Notes under the pieces: model-generated
Told to the model about the DNA's origin: nothing
The model's input: the letters and a program-made list of their open reading frames with translations, nothing else
The model's database searches: none
Translations under genes and position numbers: made by a program
Assembly: GCA_964425185.1 (NCBI GenBank)
Contig: CAYRKX010000001.1
Coordinates: forward strand, 28,033 to 92,032
DNA: 64,000 bases
Source of the DNA: RUG420 sp964425185
Lineage (GTDB): Bacteria > Bacillota > Clostridia > Oscillospirales > Acutalibacteraceae
Direction of reading: 5' to 3'
Shown here: piece after piece, positions 1 to 8,009 of the stretch
How positions within the stretch are numbered: the first letter of the stretch is position 1
Layout of the letters: every line of letters begins with the position of its first letter

Positions 1-429
1 ATGAACGGCCTGCGGGAATATTTTTCGGATAAGACAGCTGCGGCACTGAGTTCCCTCATCTTCGGTCTCATGCACGGCGGCATGGTCTGGGCTTCTGTCG
101 GCAAAGGAGCACTCCTGACGTCCACACTGGACATTGAGCACCAGAATATTTTCTACTCCGTCGGTGAGCATTATCTGAATAATTTTATTGCCATGGCTGC
201 CAATGTATATAACTACTATGTGCAGGATGACAGCAAAGATGAAGAAGAACTGAAGAAGCTTGGAAAGCTGGGACAGAAGCTGCATGATATTTCCAACAAT
301 CCGAATGACCACGAGTATTTTTATCTTGCTATGGGGCTCATCCAGGTCATGATTGGCTGGTCCAAGCTGGCTCCGTGGCTGGAAGAGCATTGGAACGCCA
401 TTGAGGGCGACAAGCAGTCGAACGACTAA
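1..429 (+). CDS. CPBP-family intramembrane metalloprotease, C-terminal part (cut by window edge)
   Basis: This is the C-terminal part of a CPBP (CAAX protease/bacteriocin-processing, Abi) membrane protease. The gene enters from the left edge, so the methionine at base 1 is probably internal. Two of the three family motifs are visible: F-x-x-x-H in SLIFGLMHG (Phe21 to His25) and H-x-x-N in GEHYLNNF (His57 to Asn60). The glutamate motif EExxxR is expected just outside the window. A charged, Asp/Glu/Lys-rich loop (about residues 76-96) separates the last membrane segments. Family members cleave prenylated proteins or peptides, or confer bacteriocin immunity; the substrate here is unknown. A hairpin terminator follows, so this is the last gene of its transcript. 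Confidence 0.7.
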   Translation: MNGLREYFSDKTAAALSSLIFGLMHGGMVWASVGKGALLTSTLDIEHQNIFYSVGEHYLNNFIAMAANVYNYYVQDDSKDEEELKKLGKLGQKLHDISNNPNDHEYFYLAMGLIQVMIGWSKLAPWLEEHWNAIEGDKQSND

Positions 430-438
430 TCAACATTT

Positions 439-480
439 GGCGGCGTTTCAGGGTCTTGTCCGGTCCGGCGCCGCCTCTTT
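439..480 (+). terminator. Rho-independent terminator after the CPBP gene
   Basis: GGCGGCG (439-445) pairs with CGCCGCC (469-475), followed by TCTTTT. It lies 10 bases after the stop codon of the CPBP gene. Confidence 0.65.
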
Positions 481-488
481 TACAGCGC

Positions 489-526
489 AAAAAAAGCTCT
501 AAACTACGTAGTTTAGAGCTTCTTTT
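489..526 (-). terminator. Terminator of the tRNA-Arg transcript
   Basis: A perfect 26-base palindrome (495-520) is flanked by an A-run at 489-495, which reads as a run of seven T on the minus strand. It begins directly downstream of the tRNA-Arg 3' end. Confidence 0.8.
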
Positions 527-527
527 C

Positions 528-604
528 TGGTACGGCTGAGGGGATTCGAACCCCTGGCCTTCAGAGTCGGAGTCTGACGCGCTATCCAGCTGCGCTACAG
601 CCGC
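528..604 (-). tRNA. tRNA-Arg (anticodon CCG)
   Basis: Read on the minus strand, the cloverleaf has acceptor GCGGCTG/CAGCCGT (one G-U pair), a D arm, an anticodon stem TCAGA/TCTGA with loop CTCCGAC, and a T arm AGGGG-TTCGAAT-CCCCT. Positions 34-36 are CCG, reading the arginine codon CGG. The 3' CCA is encoded (528-530). Confidence 0.95.
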
Positions 605-646
605 ACAACATGTGATAGTATACACCAACTATTTTAGAAATTCAAT

Positions 647-1216
647 TTATTTTAAAACGACTTTCTGCATGACCGATTTGGCCTCATTGTTGTAGTCAAT
701 GTAGACGTCGACGACCTCGCCTTTCTTCCACTTACCGGACTCAATGTGAACCCGCGGGTCCGGACGGCGGTGCAGCGGTGCTACCCGGTCGTTGTCAATA
801 TGCAGCTTCTTATAGCCCGCTTTATACTGCTTCAGGTCCCGGTCAATGACCGGTTTGGTATCATCTTTTGTCTTGCAGTGCGCAATATCAGAGTACAGTT
901 CATGCTGCCACGCATATGCATACGTGTTGACTCGATTCGTCTCCGCCCGTTGAATCATTCCCACTCCGAGTGTTCCGAAACAGGTCAGTAATACACAGAC
1001 TACCCCGACAATGGTCAGCGCAAGACTATTTCGCTTCTCCGCAAACGCCAGGACAAAAAATGAGAGCACAATGCCCAGCATGGCAATGACGCAGCCAATG
1101 ACAAATGTTTTGCAAAGCATAATGACGTTCCCTTTCTTTTTCAGCTCTTTTAGAGTATAAGCAGAATTTCCGTCAGAATCAACCCACCCGCGATTTGCGA
1201 ATTTCTCCTGTTTCAT
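647..1216 (-). CDS. Hypothetical membrane protein, two transmembrane helices
   Basis: I do not recognise a confident family. The protein (189 residues) has a short charged N-terminal stretch, two hydrophobic helices at about residues 33-58 and 66-88, then a basic soluble domain ending in a beta-rich stretch (KKGEVVDVYIDYNN). That layout resembles DUF3592-type proteins, but the match is weak. The annotated ATG at 1216 has no ribosome site; an internal ATG at 1120 is preceded by AAAGGGAA and would give a 157-residue protein starting at the first helix, so the start is uncertain. It is divergent from the lipase gene. Confidence 0.6.
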   Translation of the reverse strand: MKQEKFANRGWVDSDGNSAYTLKELKKKGNVIMLCKTFVIGCVIAMLGIVLSFFVLAFAEKRNSLALTIVGVVCVLLTCFGTLGVGMIQRAETNRVNTYAYAWQHELYSDIAHCKTKDDTKPVIDRDLKQYKAGYKKLHIDNDRVAPLHRRPDPRVHIESGKWKKGEVVDVYIDYNNEAKSVMQKVVLK

Positions 1217-1270
1217 AGTATTATTATATTATTAGTATTATTTTACTTAAGAGTTTTGGAAAGCAACACA
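1217..1270. promoter_or_regulatory. AT-rich divergent promoter region
   Basis: This stretch of alternating TATTAT-like sequence separates the divergent membrane-protein and lipase genes. Several -10-like hexamers are possible on both strands, but I cannot pick one with a convincing -35. Confidence 0.35.
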
Positions 1271-1283
1271 AAAGGAGAGAAGC

Positions 1284-2639
1284 ATGAAAAAGATGAGGCG
1301 GCTCGCTGCACTCGTCCTGGTAGTTGCCATCCTGTCCATGATGGCTGCACTTCCGGCGGTAGCAGCACAAAGAAACAGAACCACTTTCCGGGGGAGTCAG
1401 TTTCCCACAGTACTCGTGCACGGCATGATGGGCTGGGGCGACTATGAGAACATTTCGAAAACGATAGACTACTTCGGCGCAGCCAGTGGCAGCGTGAGAA
1501 CCGATCTTGCATCGCAGGGGTACCATGACATCCATGAAGCCTCTGTCGGGCCGCTGTCCAGCGGCTGGGACCGTGCCTGTGAGCTCTATGCGCAGCTGAC
1601 CGGCACACGAGTTGACTACGGTGCCGCCCACTCGGCGAAATACGGACATGCGCGGTACGGCAGAGACTATTCCTCAAGCCCGCTGATTCCGGGATTCCAG
1701 TGGGACAGCAGGAACAAGGTAAATCTGGTTGGACACAGTTTTGGCGCTACCACAATCCGCCTTATGCACGATATGCTGGCGGACGGGCGCTCGGAAGAGG
1801 TGGCCGCCTGCCGAAAGGACGGTACCAAGGTTTCTCCCCTGTTTACGGGCGGGAAACGGGATTATGTCTACTCTATTACTACAATATCCGGCACCAATAA
1901 TGGTACGGATTATCGCGATGCCTTGACTGCTCTGAATGACGGCTCCGTTAAAGTCTATTCCCTATGGAGCTATGCATTAAGCACCCTTGGACTGAAGGAA
2001 GGCTTTCATGATTTCCAGCTCGACCAGTTCGGAATTTCTCCGGGAAACCGGCTGTCTGCGCTGCAGATTCTGGAGGGCACCTCATTTTTGAAGCACAATG
2101 ACGCGGGAATTAAGGATTTCGAGATTGACCGGGCTATGGAGCTGAATAAGCAGCTGCAAATTCAGCCAAATACATTCTATTTCTGCTATGCCAGTGATGC
2201 ATCGAAGAAAAATGCAGATGGTACATACGGTCCCATCGACAAAACCTTCGTTGTGCTGAAAGATTATGTTCGCAGAATGGGTCGTTACCGTGGTCAGACC
2301 TCCGGGTCCTACACAGACGGATATGGAAGTCAGCAGACTACCGTACACACCACACCGACCGTACTGAATGAAGACTTCTGGCCGAATGACGGTTTTGTCA
2401 ATGTCATTGGCGAGCAGACCCCGTTCCGTTATATTAACGGACGTCGCTCCTATGACCCGCATGTCACTTACACTGAGGGTATGGCCCTGAGGCCGGGGAA
2501 ATGGCATGTTATGCCGAAATATATTGGCGACCATTTCGGTTCCATTGGCGGTCTGTTTACTGAGAACGCCTCAGAGGTCCACCAGTTTTACCGGGATATT
2601 TTCCGGAGAATTTACAGCTGCAGCCTGACCCAAGCCTGA
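1284..2639 (+). CDS. Secreted triacylglycerol lipase, staphylococcal/bacillary type
   Basis: This is a predicted extracellular lipase hydrolysing triacylglycerol esters. A signal peptide covers about residues 1-28 (basic start, hydrophobic core, AVAA-Q cleavage). The mature part begins with the oxyanion segment VLVHGMMGWG and continues with EASVGPLSS and VDYGAAHSAKYGHARYGR, both very like the lipases of Staphylococcus and Geobacillus. The nucleophile is Ser152 in GHSFG (usually GHSMG in that group). NDGFVNV fits the acid loop and the GDHFGS region supplies a candidate histidine. The 451-residue length suits the mature enzyme without the long propeptide of staphylococcal forms. The start is supported by AAAGGAG 6 bases upstream of ATG. 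A bidirectional terminator follows. Confidence 0.88.
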   Translation: MKKMRRLAALVLVVAILSMMAALPAVAAQRNRTTFRGSQFPTVLVHGMMGWGDYENISKTIDYFGAASGSVRTDLASQGYHDIHEASVGPLSSGWDRACELYAQLTGTRVDYGAAHSAKYGHARYGRDYSSSPLIPGFQWDSRNKVNLVGHSFGATTIRLMHDMLADGRSEEVAACRKDGTKVSPLFTGGKRDYVYSITTISGTNNGTDYRDALTALNDGSVKVYSLWSYALSTLGLKEGFHDFQLDQFGISPGNRLSALQILEGTSFLKHNDAGIKDFEIDRAMELNKQLQIQPNTFYFCYASDASKKNADGTYGPIDKTFVVLKDYVRRMGRYRGQTSGSYTDGYGSQQTTVHTTPTVLNEDFWPNDGFVNVIGEQTPFRYINGRRSYDPHVTYTEGMALRPGKWHVMPKYIGDHFGSIGGLFTENASEVHQFYRDIFRRIYSCSLTQA

Positions 2640-2675
2640 GCGCAGCAATGCCAACGGGCCAACAATACAGCAAAA

Positions 2676-2713
2676 AACTGCCAGCAGAGATATACTCTGC
2701 TGGCAGTTTTTTT
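2676..2713. terminator. Bidirectional terminator between lipase and LEA-like gene
   Basis: A 14-bp perfect stem (AACTGCCAGCAGAG, loop ATATA) has T-runs on the right on the plus strand and on the left on the minus strand. It serves the two convergent genes. Confidence 0.9.
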
Positions 2714-2735
2714 CGCTTTTCACGCTAAAGCCGAC

Positions 2736-3212
2736 TTATTTGTCGTCTACAGGCTCGGCCTCGACTGTCTCAGCCTCTCTCTCCCCTTCGGTGGAGTTGG
2801 CTTCTTTATTCTGCTGGGCAATGTCGTCCTCTTTTGCCTTCCAGGCATCAGAGTAGTTGCCAAGGCCGTTTCCGGTCAGTGACTTAAAGGTCTCCTTGAC
2901 TTTGTCTTTAGCCTCGTCGGCGTCAAAGTTCTCAACAGCCTCTTTGGCCTTGCCGGCAGCCGCAGTGGCAGCTTCTTTGGCCTTTTCGCCAGCTGCCTTA
3001 GCCTGCTCTTTCAGCTTGTCGGTGTCAACTTTGGAAGCAGCCTCTTTTGCCTTGTCAGCAGCTTCATTGGCAACTTCCTTTGCTTTTTCGCCGGCAACTT
3101 TTGCCTGCTCTTTGATTTTGTCGGTATCGATATTGGAAGCGGCTTCTTTTGCCTTCTCAGCGGCCTTGGAAGCAGCTTCTTTTACTTTAGCTTCAACATC
3201 TTTAAAATCCAT
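2736..3212 (-). CDS. Small Ala/Lys/Glu-rich helical repeat protein (LEA-like)
   Basis: The protein (158 residues) is almost entirely amphipathic helix, without signal peptide or membrane segment. Residues 24-57 and 58-91 are near-identical 34-residue repeats containing DTDKIKEQAK / DTDKLKEQAK and GEKAKE, and a third, worn copy follows. The C-terminus is acidic. The pattern resembles group 3 LEA proteins and apolipoprotein-like helices, which protect membranes or proteins during stress; that function is only inferred. It starts MDFK, like its downstream neighbour, suggesting duplication. The two are transcribed in the same direction, 84 bases apart, with this gene second. Confidence 0.75.
   Translation of the reverse strand: MDFKDVEAKVKEAASKAAEKAKEAASNIDTDKIKEQAKVAGEKAKEVANEAADKAKEAASKVDTDKLKEQAKAAGEKAKEAATAAAGKAKEAVENFDADEAKDKVKETFKSLTGNGLGNYSDAWKAKEDDIAQQNKEANSTEGEREAETVEAEPVDDK
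2940..3143 (-). repeat. Two 102-bp direct repeats inside the LEA-like gene
   Basis: Two 34-codon units lie head to tail; for example GCCTGCTCTT recurs at 3001 and 3103. The copies differ mostly at third positions, so the repeat is maintained at protein level. Confidence 0.8.
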
Positions 3213-3295
3213 GGATAAGACTTCCTTCCCTGAAAAATCTAGTTTTTTATTATTTTACCATGATAAAGAACAATTTACATCTGTATTGTTCCATT

Positions 3296-3544
3296 TTATT
3301 GGTGTTTTTTTAATTTTGCCTTATCTTTGGAAAGTTCATCTTTAATCTCACTGGCTTCCTCTTTCAGCTTCTGGGTATCCAGCTTTTTGGCTTCACCGGC
3401 AATCTCCGTGCCGGCTGTCTTGAGGGAGTTCAGATCCTTGTTCTGCACTCCGTCTTTTAATTTGCTTCCGGCATCCTTGAGCTTGTCCTTGTCCAGCTTG
3501 TCATACTCCGATTTCAGAGTTTCGCCTGCTTTTTTGAAATCCAT
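3296..3544 (-). CDS. Small charged helical protein, paralogue of the neighbouring LEA-like protein
   Basis: This 82-residue protein is rich in Lys, Asp, Glu and Leu and is predicted fully helical. It begins MDFKKAGETLK and contains LDTQKLKEEA, matching the DTDKLKEQA element and the MDFK start of the next gene downstream. No signal peptide or cysteine is present. AAAGGA lies upstream of the ATG. It follows the trpB-like gene by 18 bases, so the three may share a transcript. The function is unknown; a stress-protective or scaffold role is a guess from composition. Confidence 0.7.
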   Translation of the reverse strand: MDFKKAGETLKSEYDKLDKDKLKDAGSKLKDGVQNKDLNSLKTAGTEIAGEAKKLDTQKLKEEASEIKDELSKDKAKLKKHQ

Positions 3545-3562
3545 GCGTACAAAATCCTTTCT

Positions 3563-4957
3563 TTACGCATCCTGTCCCGGAACTACGGGAAGGGTTGCGC
3601 GGTACTTGGCCAGTTCCTCATCAGTCGGGACATAGTCAGTCATAGTACCATCATTATACTGCTGATACGCAGTCATATCAAAGTAGCCTGTTCCGGTAAG
3701 ACCAAAAACAATGTTCTTCTCTTCGCCGGTTTCCTTGCACTTTAATGCCTCGTCAATCGCCACGCGGATGGCATGCGAAGATTCCGGAGCCGGGAGAATT
3801 CCCTCGCAGCGTGCAAACTCTGTAGCTGCCTTGAAGACAGAAGTCTGCTCTACTGCTACCGCTTCCATAAGACCATCATGGTAAAGCTGAGACAGAATTG
3901 GACTCATGCCGTGGTAGCGAAGGCCGCCGGCGTGGTTGGCACTCGGGATAAATGCAGAGCCGAGTGTGTACATTTTTGCGAGCGGGCAGACCTTGCCGGT
4001 GTCGCAGAAATCATAGGCAAAGGTACCGCGGGTAAAGCTCGGGCAGGATTTCGGCTCAACGGCAATAAAGCGATAGTCCGCTTCGCCGCGCAGCTTCTCA
4101 CCCATGAATGGTGAGATCAGTCCGCCGAGGTTAGATCCGCCTCCGGCACAACCGATAATAATATCCGGTTTAACGCCAAGCTTGTCGAGAGCCAGTTTCG
4201 TCTCTACGCCAATAACAGACTGGTGAAGAAGAACCTGGTTGAGAACGGAGCCGAGAACATAGCGGTAGCCTTCATTCTTCATTTCCGCCTCGACCGCCTC
4301 AGAAATGGCGCAGCCGAGAGAGCCGGTGCAGCCAGGGTCAGCAGCGAGAATCTTGCGGCCAACCTCTGTTGTGTCGGACGGTGACGGGGTTACGCTTGCG
4401 CCGTAAGTACGCATAACTTCACGGCGGAATGGTTTCTGCTCATAAGAGACCTTAACCATGTAAACTTTGCAGTCCAGGCCCATATAGGCACACGCCATGG
4501 AAAGAGCGGTACCCCACTGACCGGCGCCGGTCTCGGTTGTAACTCCCTTCAGTCCCTGTTTCTTGGCATAATAAGCCTGGGCAATAGCGGAGTTCAGTTT
4601 ATGCGATCCAGAGGTGTTGTTTCCCTCAAACTTGTAGTAAATCTTTGCAGGGGTCTGCAGCTTTTCCTCCAGGAAGTAAGCCCGGATAAGCGGAGACGGA
4701 CGGTACATTTTGTAGAAGTCCTGGATTTCCTGTGGAATGGGAATGTAGCGGTCGTCATTGTCGAGTTCCTGCTTAATAAGGTCGTCGCAGAATACCGCAC
4801 GGAGGTCCTCAAAGCTCATGGGCTCCCCGGTTCCCGGGTTGAGCAGCGGGGCCGGTTTGGTCTTCATATCCGCGCGGACGTTGTACCACTGAGTCGGAAT
4901 TTCGTCCTCATTCAGGTACAGTTTGTACGGGATGTTTTTATCGGCTGCAGTTTTCAT
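3563..4957 (-). CDS. TrpB2-type tryptophan synthase beta chain-like protein
   Basis: This is a PLP enzyme of the TrpB2 subfamily, which condenses indole with serine to give tryptophan and often acts without TrpA. The 464-residue length, with the N-terminal extension before YRPSPLIRA, is typical of TrpB2 rather than TrpB1 (about 400). The PLP lysine is in SGSHKLNSA, the catalytic glutamate in ETGAGQWG and the phosphate cup in CAGGGSN. No other trp gene is nearby, so it may salvage indole or serve another beta-replacement reaction. The start is fixed by AAAGGAGA upstream of ATG, and a strong promoter lies 38 bases further up. Confidence 0.9.
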   Translation of the reverse strand: MKTAADKNIPYKLYLNEDEIPTQWYNVRADMKTKPAPLLNPGTGEPMSFEDLRAVFCDDLIKQELDNDDRYIPIPQEIQDFYKMYRPSPLIRAYFLEEKLQTPAKIYYKFEGNNTSGSHKLNSAIAQAYYAKKQGLKGVTTETGAGQWGTALSMACAYMGLDCKVYMVKVSYEQKPFRREVMRTYGASVTPSPSDTTEVGRKILAADPGCTGSLGCAISEAVEAEMKNEGYRYVLGSVLNQVLLHQSVIGVETKLALDKLGVKPDIIIGCAGGGSNLGGLISPFMGEKLRGEADYRFIAVEPKSCPSFTRGTFAYDFCDTGKVCPLAKMYTLGSAFIPSANHAGGLRYHGMSPILSQLYHDGLMEAVAVEQTSVFKAATEFARCEGILPAPESSHAIRVAIDEALKCKETGEEKNIVFGLTGTGYFDMTAYQQYNDGTMTDYVPTDEELAKYRATLPVVPGQDA

Positions 4958-4994
4958 AAGAATCTCCTTTATATTTTACTATTTGCATAAAATT

Positions 4995-5023
4995 AGTATA
5001 AAATTTGGAGATTTTTCTGTCAA
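4995..5023 (-). promoter_or_regulatory. Sigma-A promoter of the trpB2 gene
   Basis: On the minus strand there is TTGACA (5018-5023), a 17-bp spacer and TATACT (4995-5000), about 38 bases before the start codon. Confidence 0.8.
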
Positions 5024-5026
5024 CTT

Positions 5027-5509
5027 TTAAAATGTATCCATTTTTTTCAAACTGCAGTGTTTAAACAGAATGTCTTTTCCCACAATCTCTATAATCCCAT
5101 ATTTTCCATTGCAGACCGCTCCGGGATTAAAGAGATACACCCCATCAGAATAATTTTCATAAGGATGATGAGTGTGACCAAACAGTGCAACCTGACAGTT
5201 ATATTTTTCCGCATCCATCAGCAGGTATTCCGGTCCAATTTTGACGTGCTGCGCATACCCGTGCGTAATATAAAACCGAAACGGTCCAATATTTTCAAAG
5301 GAAGTAATTGGCAGATCAGAGTTGAAGTCACAGTTGCCGCGTACTTGAATAATGCGCTTGTCCTTCATCTCCGGGAGGTCGCGGATATTGTCAAAATCGT
5401 GTTCTCCATCGCCGAGGTGGATAATCGGATTGCAGTCCAGATGATCATAGACAATGGCCGCCAGATAATCATCCCGGCCGTGGGAATCCGATACGACTAA
5501 GATTTTCAT
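5027..5509 (-). CDS. YfcE/MJ0936-type metallophosphoesterase
   Basis: This is a 160-residue dinuclear-metal phosphodiesterase of the YfcE family. All five metal motifs are present in order: DSHG (8-11), GDGEHD (34-39), GNCD (59-62), THGY and GHTHHP. Family members cleave artificial phosphodiesters; the natural substrate is not settled. The length equals that of the family. It ends just above the trpB2 promoter. The ribosome site AAGGGG lies 12 bases above ATG, which is rather far. Confidence 0.88.
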   Translation of the reverse strand: MKILVVSDSHGRDDYLAAIVYDHLDCNPIIHLGDGEHDFDNIRDLPEMKDKRIIQVRGNCDFNSDLPITSFENIGPFRFYITHGYAQHVKIGPEYLLMDAEKYNCQVALFGHTHHPYENYSDGVYLFNPGAVCNGKYGIIEIVGKDILFKHCSLKKMDTF

Positions 5510-5532
5510 AGATTCTCTACCCCTTCTTAGAC

Positions 5533-5572
5533 AAAAATAAAAAGAGCCGCACGAAGCATCCCGTGCGGCTCT
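5533..5572 (-). terminator. Terminator of the small helical protein gene
   Basis: The 11-bp stem AGAGCCGCACG/CGTGCGGCTCT (5543-5572) is followed on the minus strand by TTTTTATTTTT. It separates the 5594-5845 gene from the phosphodiesterase gene. Confidence 0.85.
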
Positions 5573-5593
5573 CTGGGTTGTTTATGGTCTGGG

Positions 5594-5845
5594 TTATGCG
5601 TCTGCCGTCTGGCTTCCAAGGTTCAGTTTTGCCTTAACCTCATTCAGAGCATGCTGTACTGGTTCACTGTCTACGACAGATTCAACAGCACTCTTGGCCT
5701 TGTCAGCAGCAGCCTTTGCCTCTTTCACATACTTCTTGTAATTGATGGCGAGGACTTTGTCTATTACCCCAAATACAACGTCCTGTACACGTTCCATAAC
5801 ATTGTCGAAGTTTACGCCTTCGAGTACTTCTTCTTTGTATGACAT
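5594..5845 (-). CDS. Small helical hypothetical protein
   Basis: This 83-residue protein has an amphipathic N-terminal helix (FDNVMERVQDVVFGVIDKVL), then an Ala/Lys-rich segment (KEAKAAADKAKSAVESVV) like the LEA-like proteins nearby. No known domain is recognised. GGGAGTGG precedes the ATG. It has its own terminator and a likely extended -10 promoter (TGATAAAAT near 5899-5907), so it is monocistronic. It may be another member of the local group of small protective or surface-binding helical proteins, but that is inference. Confidence 0.65.
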   Translation of the reverse strand: MSYKEEVLEGVNFDNVMERVQDVVFGVIDKVLAINYKKYVKEAKAAADKAKSAVESVVDSEPVQHALNEVKAKLNLGSQTADA

Positions 5846-5953
5846 AAATAATCCACTCCCATTTCAACATCAGTCTATCCCAATAGGACTGTAGTCTTAT
5901 TTTATCATACTGACAAATAAGTAACAGTATAAAATTGAAAATATGTGCAGTTT

Positions 5954-6979
5954 TTACACCAGTTTCAGAAGCTCTTTTTCGGTATCTTTATAGGTACCAT
6001 CGAAAATTGTCTTCCACCAGGTGTGTCTTGTGTACCAGTCGATTGTCCGATTCAGCCCGCGGTCCATATCCTTTTCCGGTTCCCAGCCGAGCTCATCGTA
6101 GATCTTGGAGTCGTCGATGGAGTACCGCTTGTCATGACCAATCCGGTCTTCCACAAATTCAATGTAGTCGTCCGGATTTTTGCCCATCCGTTCCAGGATA
6201 TCATGAGCAAGGTCAATGTTTGCATAGTCGTCAGTGCCGTCCACATTGTAAATATTTCCAATTTTGCCGTCGTGGATAATCCGGTCAATCGCCGCGCAGT
6301 GGTCATCGACAAACAGCCAGGTGCGAATGTTCTCCCCGTCTCCGTAGATAGGAATTTTCTCTCCGCGAATGGCACTGGTAATAATTTTTGCCACAAGCTT
6401 TTCCGGATACTGGCGCGGTCCGTAGTTGTTGCAGCACCGGGAAATGGTTACCGGTGTACCATACGTGTTGTAATATGACATACAGAGCATATCGGCCGAA
6501 GCTTTGCTGGCAGCATACGGGTTGCCCGGTTTCAGAGGATCGGTCTCCTTAAAGGCCTTCTCGCTGTCCAGCGGAATTCCGCCGTAGACCTCGTCGGTAG
6601 AGATCTGATGGAACCGGGAAATTCCGTACTGGTTAAATGCGTCCAGCAGAACCTGTGTTCCCACATAGTTGGTCTCCTGGAAATCTGAGGAATCCTGAAT
6701 GGAACGGTCCACATGGCTCTGCGCCGCAAAGTTGACAACAATATCGAACTGCTCCGAGCGCATGAGTTTCCCGACCTGTTCCGCATCGGTAATATTCCCT
6801 TTGACGAAGCGGAAATTCGGGTCCTTGTTGACGATAAACGTCCGGAGACTCCGCAGACAGCCGGCATATGTCAGGTTGTCATAGCAGACGATCTGAATGT
6901 TCTCATGATGACGAAGCATGTAAAAAATAAAGTTGCTTCCAATAAATCCGGCGCCGCCGGTCACTAATATCTTTTCCAT
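5954..6979 (-). CDS. rfbB: dTDP-glucose 4,6-dehydratase
   Basis: This enzyme converts dTDP-glucose to dTDP-4-keto-6-deoxyglucose, the second step toward dTDP-rhamnose and related surface sugars. It is an extended SDR with the NAD site TGGAGFIGSN at the N-terminus, STDEVYG carrying the catalytic Thr-Asp-Glu, and YAASKAS with the Tyr-x-x-x-Lys pair. The 341-residue length is standard. I start at ATG 6979 (AGAGG 6 bases upstream) rather than the upstream in-frame TTG at 7012, which lies inside tsaD and lacks a ribosome site. It is the last gene of polA-rimI-tsaD-rfbB; no other rhamnose gene is in view. Confidence 0.93.
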   Translation of the reverse strand: MEKILVTGGAGFIGSNFIFYMLRHHENIQIVCYDNLTYAGCLRSLRTFIVNKDPNFRFVKGNITDAEQVGKLMRSEQFDIVVNFAAQSHVDRSIQDSSDFQETNYVGTQVLLDAFNQYGISRFHQISTDEVYGGIPLDSEKAFKETDPLKPGNPYAASKASADMLCMSYYNTYGTPVTISRCCNNYGPRQYPEKLVAKIITSAIRGEKIPIYGDGENIRTWLFVDDHCAAIDRIIHDGKIGNIYNVDGTDDYANIDLAHDILERMGKNPDDYIEFVEDRIGHDKRYSIDDSKIYDELGWEPEKDMDRGLNRTIDWYTRHTWWKTIFDGTYKDTEKELLKLV

Positions 6980-6989
6980 AACATACCTC

Positions 6990-8009
6990 TCATGTTCCAA
7001 ACGAATCTTCAATGTTCATCGTCGGTTTTGCGTTTAAGTCAAGCCCTGCACGGACTCCGCTGATATATTCATAATACCCCTGCGCTCCAACCATTGCCGC
7101 GTTGTCACCGCAGTATTTGAGCTCAGGCATATAGAAATTCCAGCCGTGATCTTTGCAGACCTGCGTCATTCTGGTCCGCAGGAATGAATTAGCTGACACG
7201 CCGCCTGAAATGACAATGTCTTTGCAGCCGTAGTCCAGCGCAGCCTTCTCCGTATTTCCGGCAAGGCAGTCAACCACCGTTGTAATAATGGAAGCGCCCA
7301 TGTCGGCAAGGTCCGGCTTCTGCCCTTTCTGTTCCATGTTGTGAACCGTATTAATGACATACGTTTTCAGGCCGGAGAAGCTGAAATCGTACTCCGAGTC
7401 CTGTACTTTCGGGTGCGGAATTTTGTAGGCGTGTGGATTTCCGTTCTGCGATGCAGCGTCGAGATTCTTTCCGCCGGGGTATGGAAGGCCAAGCACCCTG
7501 GCGCACTTATCCATGCACTCACCTGCCGCATCATCACGGGTTTGACCGAGAATTTTGTACTTGGTGTAGTCCTCTACCAGCACAATATGGGAATGTCCAC
7601 CACTTGCAACCAATGCAAGAAAAGGCGGTTTTAGCTCCGGATTACTAATATAGTTGGAGGCCACATGCGACCGCAGATGGTGAACCGGCACCAGCGGAAT
7701 TCCGGTTGCCATGGACAGCCCCTTGGCAAAATTCACTCCAACCAGCAGTGCTCCGATAAGTCCCGGTGCCGCGGTAACGGCAATAGCATCTACATCGTTA
7801 ATGGTAATGCCTGCTTCATCTAAAGCCTGCTTGGTAATCTGGGAAATGGCCTCAACATGGCGACGGGAGGCAATTTCCGGTACAACACCGCCGTATAATT
7901 TATGTTCCTCTACCTGAGAGGCAACGACATTAGAGAGAACCGTTCTGCCGTCCTCGACAATGGACGTTGCAGTCTCATCGCAGGAACTTTCGATACCCAG
8001 AATCTTCAA
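6990..8009 (-). CDS. tsaD: tRNA N6-threonylcarbamoyladenosine transferase subunit TsaD
   Basis: TsaD transfers the threonylcarbamoyl group to A37 of ANN-reading tRNAs, working with TsaB and TsaE (not in this window). Family motifs are GIESSCDETATS at the N-terminus, the metal histidines in VPVHHLRSH, VASGGHSH, and the nucleotide-binding GGVSANSFLR near the C-terminus. The start is TTG at 8009: AGAGGGGAGA lies 8 bases upstream and the homologous proteins begin with this M-K-I-L-G-I-E-S-S. It overlaps rimI by 35 bases, and it ends 10 bases before the rfbB start. TcdA, which further modifies t6A, is encoded at 56.1 kb. Confidence 0.93.
   Translation of the reverse strand: MKILGIESSCDETATSIVEDGRTVLSNVVASQVEEHKLYGGVVPEIASRRHVEAISQITKQALDEAGITINDVDAIAVTAAPGLIGALLVGVNFAKGLSMATGIPLVPVHHLRSHVASNYISNPELKPPFLALVASGGHSHIVLVEDYTKYKILGQTRDDAAGECMDKCARVLGLPYPGGKNLDAASQNGNPHAYKIPHPKVQDSEYDFSFSGLKTYVINTVHNMEQKGQKPDLADMGASIITTVVDCLAGNTEKAALDYGCKDIVISGGVSANSFLRTRMTQVCKDHGWNFYMPELKYCGDNAAMVGAQGYYEYISGVRAGLDLNAKPTMNIEDSFGT

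Noticed and set aside
2940..3143. 102-bp direct repeats considered as CRISPR or mobile repeat
   Set aside because: The units are contiguous, differ mostly at third codon positions and encode helical protein repeats.
6980..7012. Upstream TTG start for rfbB
   Set aside because: It lies within tsaD with no ribosome site, and would add 11 residues before the conserved nucleotide-binding start.
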